From positions 248,001 to 312,000 of the forward strand of contig NZ_ONZF01000004.1 of the NCBI RefSeq assembly GCF_900302445.1: a stretch of DNA of 64,000 nt. Reading direction: 5' to 3'. Position 1 is the stretch's first letter. Every line of letters begins with the position of its first letter. This document shows, one piece after another, positions 62,950 through 64,000 of this stretch. The notes below the pieces were generated by a model. It was given only the letters and a program-made list of their open reading frames with translations. It was not told the origin of the DNA and ran no database searches. Position numbers and translations under genes: made by a program. The stretch comes from Palleronia abyssalis. GTDB taxonomy: Bacteria; Pseudomonadota; Alphaproteobacteria; Rhodobacterales; Rhodobacteraceae.

Positions 62950-64000
62950 TCAGTGGTTGTCGCGCGGCAGGTCGCGGGCGACGCGGCGGTAGGCGGTGGC
63001 AAGTTCCAGGCATCCCCCCTCGCCCAGCTGACCCACGTGGGTCCGGTAGATCTCTTGCCACGGGGTTTGGTTGCGGATCTCGGGCGGTTGCCACGCGTCC
63101 TTGCGGCTTTGCCATTCGGCGTCGTCGACCATCGCGTTCAACGTGCAGGCGTTCAGGTCCAGCTGCACCCGGTCGCCGGTCTGAAGGTAGGCCAGGCCGC
63201 CCCCGACGACCGCCTCGGGCGAGGCGTTCAGGATCGAGGGGCTTTCGGAGGTGCCCGATTGCCGCCCGTCCCCCACGGTCGGCAGGTGCTTGATGCCCTT
63301 GCGCAACACCGCGTCGGGGGGCTGCATGTTCACCACTTCGGCCGATCCGGGATAGCCGATGCAGCCAACGTTGCGGATGAACAGGATCGTCTGCTCGTCG
63401 ATCTGAAGCGCCGCGTCGTTGATGCGCGCGTGATAGTCTTCGGGACCTTCGAAGACCACGGCACGAGCCTCGAAGATGCCCTCGTGGCCCGGCTGCTCCA
63501 GGAAGCGGGCGCGGAACTCGGGCGAGATGACGGACGTCTTCATCAGGGCGGTGTCGAAGAGGTTGCCACCCAGGACCAGGAAGCCGGCGTTCTCGCGCAG
63601 CGGCCGGTCGTAGGGCCGGATCACCTCGGGGTCCATGACCGCGATCCCGTCGAGGTTGTCGCCCATGCTGCGTCCCGACACCGTCATACAGGTGCCATGA
63701 AGGCGCCCGGCCTTCGCAAGCTCGGCCATCACGGCGGGGACGCCGCCGGCGCGATAGAAGCTCTCGCCCAGGTACTCACCGGCGGGCTGCATGTTGACAA
63801 GCAGCGGAACGTCGAAGCCGACGGTCTGCCAGTCGCGGGTGTCGAGTTCGACGCCCGCATGACGCGCCACGGCGACAAGGTGCGGCGGCGCGTTGGTCGA
63901 GCCACCGATGGCCGAGTTTGTCACGATCGCGTTCTCGAAGGCCTCGCGGGTGAGGATATCGGACGGCTTGAGATCCTCATGGACCATCTCGACGATGCGC
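62950..64000 (-). CDS. IlvD/Edd-family dehydratase, 5' end beyond the window
   Basis: The visible 350 codons cover the C-terminal part of a dihydroxyacid or sugar-acid dehydratase. Family blocks are SAIGGSTNAPPHLVAVARHA, GRLHGTCMTVSGRSMGDNL with an Fe-S-cluster cysteine, RNVGCIGYPGSAEVVNMQPP and GRQSGTSESPSI. The QPAGEYLGESFYRAGGVPAV block is closer to arabonate/xylonate-type dehydratases than to IlvD of isoleucine synthesis, so a sugar-acid substrate is likely but not certain. The C-terminus is complete at 62950. Confidence 0.87.
   Translation of the reverse strand, partial: RIVEMVHEDLKPSDILTREAFENAIVTNSAIGGSTNAPPHLVAVARHAGVELDTRDWQTVGFDVPLLVNMQPAGEYLGESFYRAGGVPAVMAELAKAGRLHGTCMTVSGRSMGDNLDGIAVMDPEVIRPYDRPLRENAGFLVLGGNLFDTALMKTSVISPEFRARFLEQPGHEGIFEARAVVFEGPEDYHARINDAALQIDEQTILFIRNVGCIGYPGSAEVVNMQPPDAVLRKGIKHLPTVGDGRQSGTSESPSILNASPEAVVGGGLAYLQTGDRVQLDLNACTLNAMVDDAEWQSRKDAWQPPEIRNQTPWQEIYRTHVGQLGEGGCLELATAYRRVARDLPRDNH

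Overview
The window looks like chromosomal DNA of a GC-rich alphaproteobacterium of the Rhodobacteraceae (Roseobacter/Rhodobacter group). This is inferred from the high-GC coding style, the many ABC and TRAP solute importers, an smo/mtl-type polyol operon as known from Rhodobacter sphaeroides, and the mix of aromatic, polyamine and amino-sugar catabolism. I see no rRNA, tRNA, CRISPR array, prophage or replication origin. About 50 intact genes are packed into short operons, many with 1-4 nt start/stop overlaps.

Region 1 (1-3.8 kb): the first codons of an unknown gene, a ceramidase-family membrane protein, a MOSC protein, and a tandem pair of methyl-parathion-hydrolase-like metallo-beta-lactamases, one Tat-exported and one cytosolic. 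Region 2 (3.1-14 kb): a GntR/FCD regulator divergent from a polyamine-type operon with a gamma-glutamylamine synthetase, an FAD oxidase and a complete PotFGHI importer, followed by gamma-glutamyltransferase, an LprI-like protein and an aspartoacylase-like hydrolase. Region 3 (14-18.5 kb): ettA, then nadE and pncC, which overlap.

Region 4 (18.5-36.6 kb) is the most striking part. A peptidoglycan-sugar operon (murQ, a dipeptide-type ABC importer, a serine hydrolase, anmK) diverges from a MurR/RpiR regulator. It is followed by an ABC sugar importer diverging from a BadF-type kinase, a GntR/UTRA regulator, nagA, nagB and a PP2C-like protein. Together these would turn anhydroMurNAc/MurNAc and GlcNAc into fructose-6-phosphate. 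Both divergent promoters carry clear operator palindromes.

Region 5 (36.6-45 kb): a methoxy-aromatic cluster with an extradiol dioxygenase, a MetF-like reductase, a DctPQM TRAP importer, a LigM-like THF-dependent O-demethylase and a GntR/FCD regulator, divergent from 4-hydroxybenzoate hydroxylase pobA. Region 6 (45-52 kb): the polyol operon smoEFGK plus a mannitol-type dehydrogenase, with a LacI regulator. Region 7 (52-57.7 kb): a TAXI-type TRAP importer and a Cache chemoreceptor.

Region 8 (57.7-62.6 kb): an IS256-family element lacking one end abuts a decaying dppBCD cluster with frameshifts and a nonsense codon, fused head-on to a polysaccharide deacetylase fragment. An intact isoaspartyl peptidase follows. 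The window ends inside an IlvD/Edd-family dehydratase gene.
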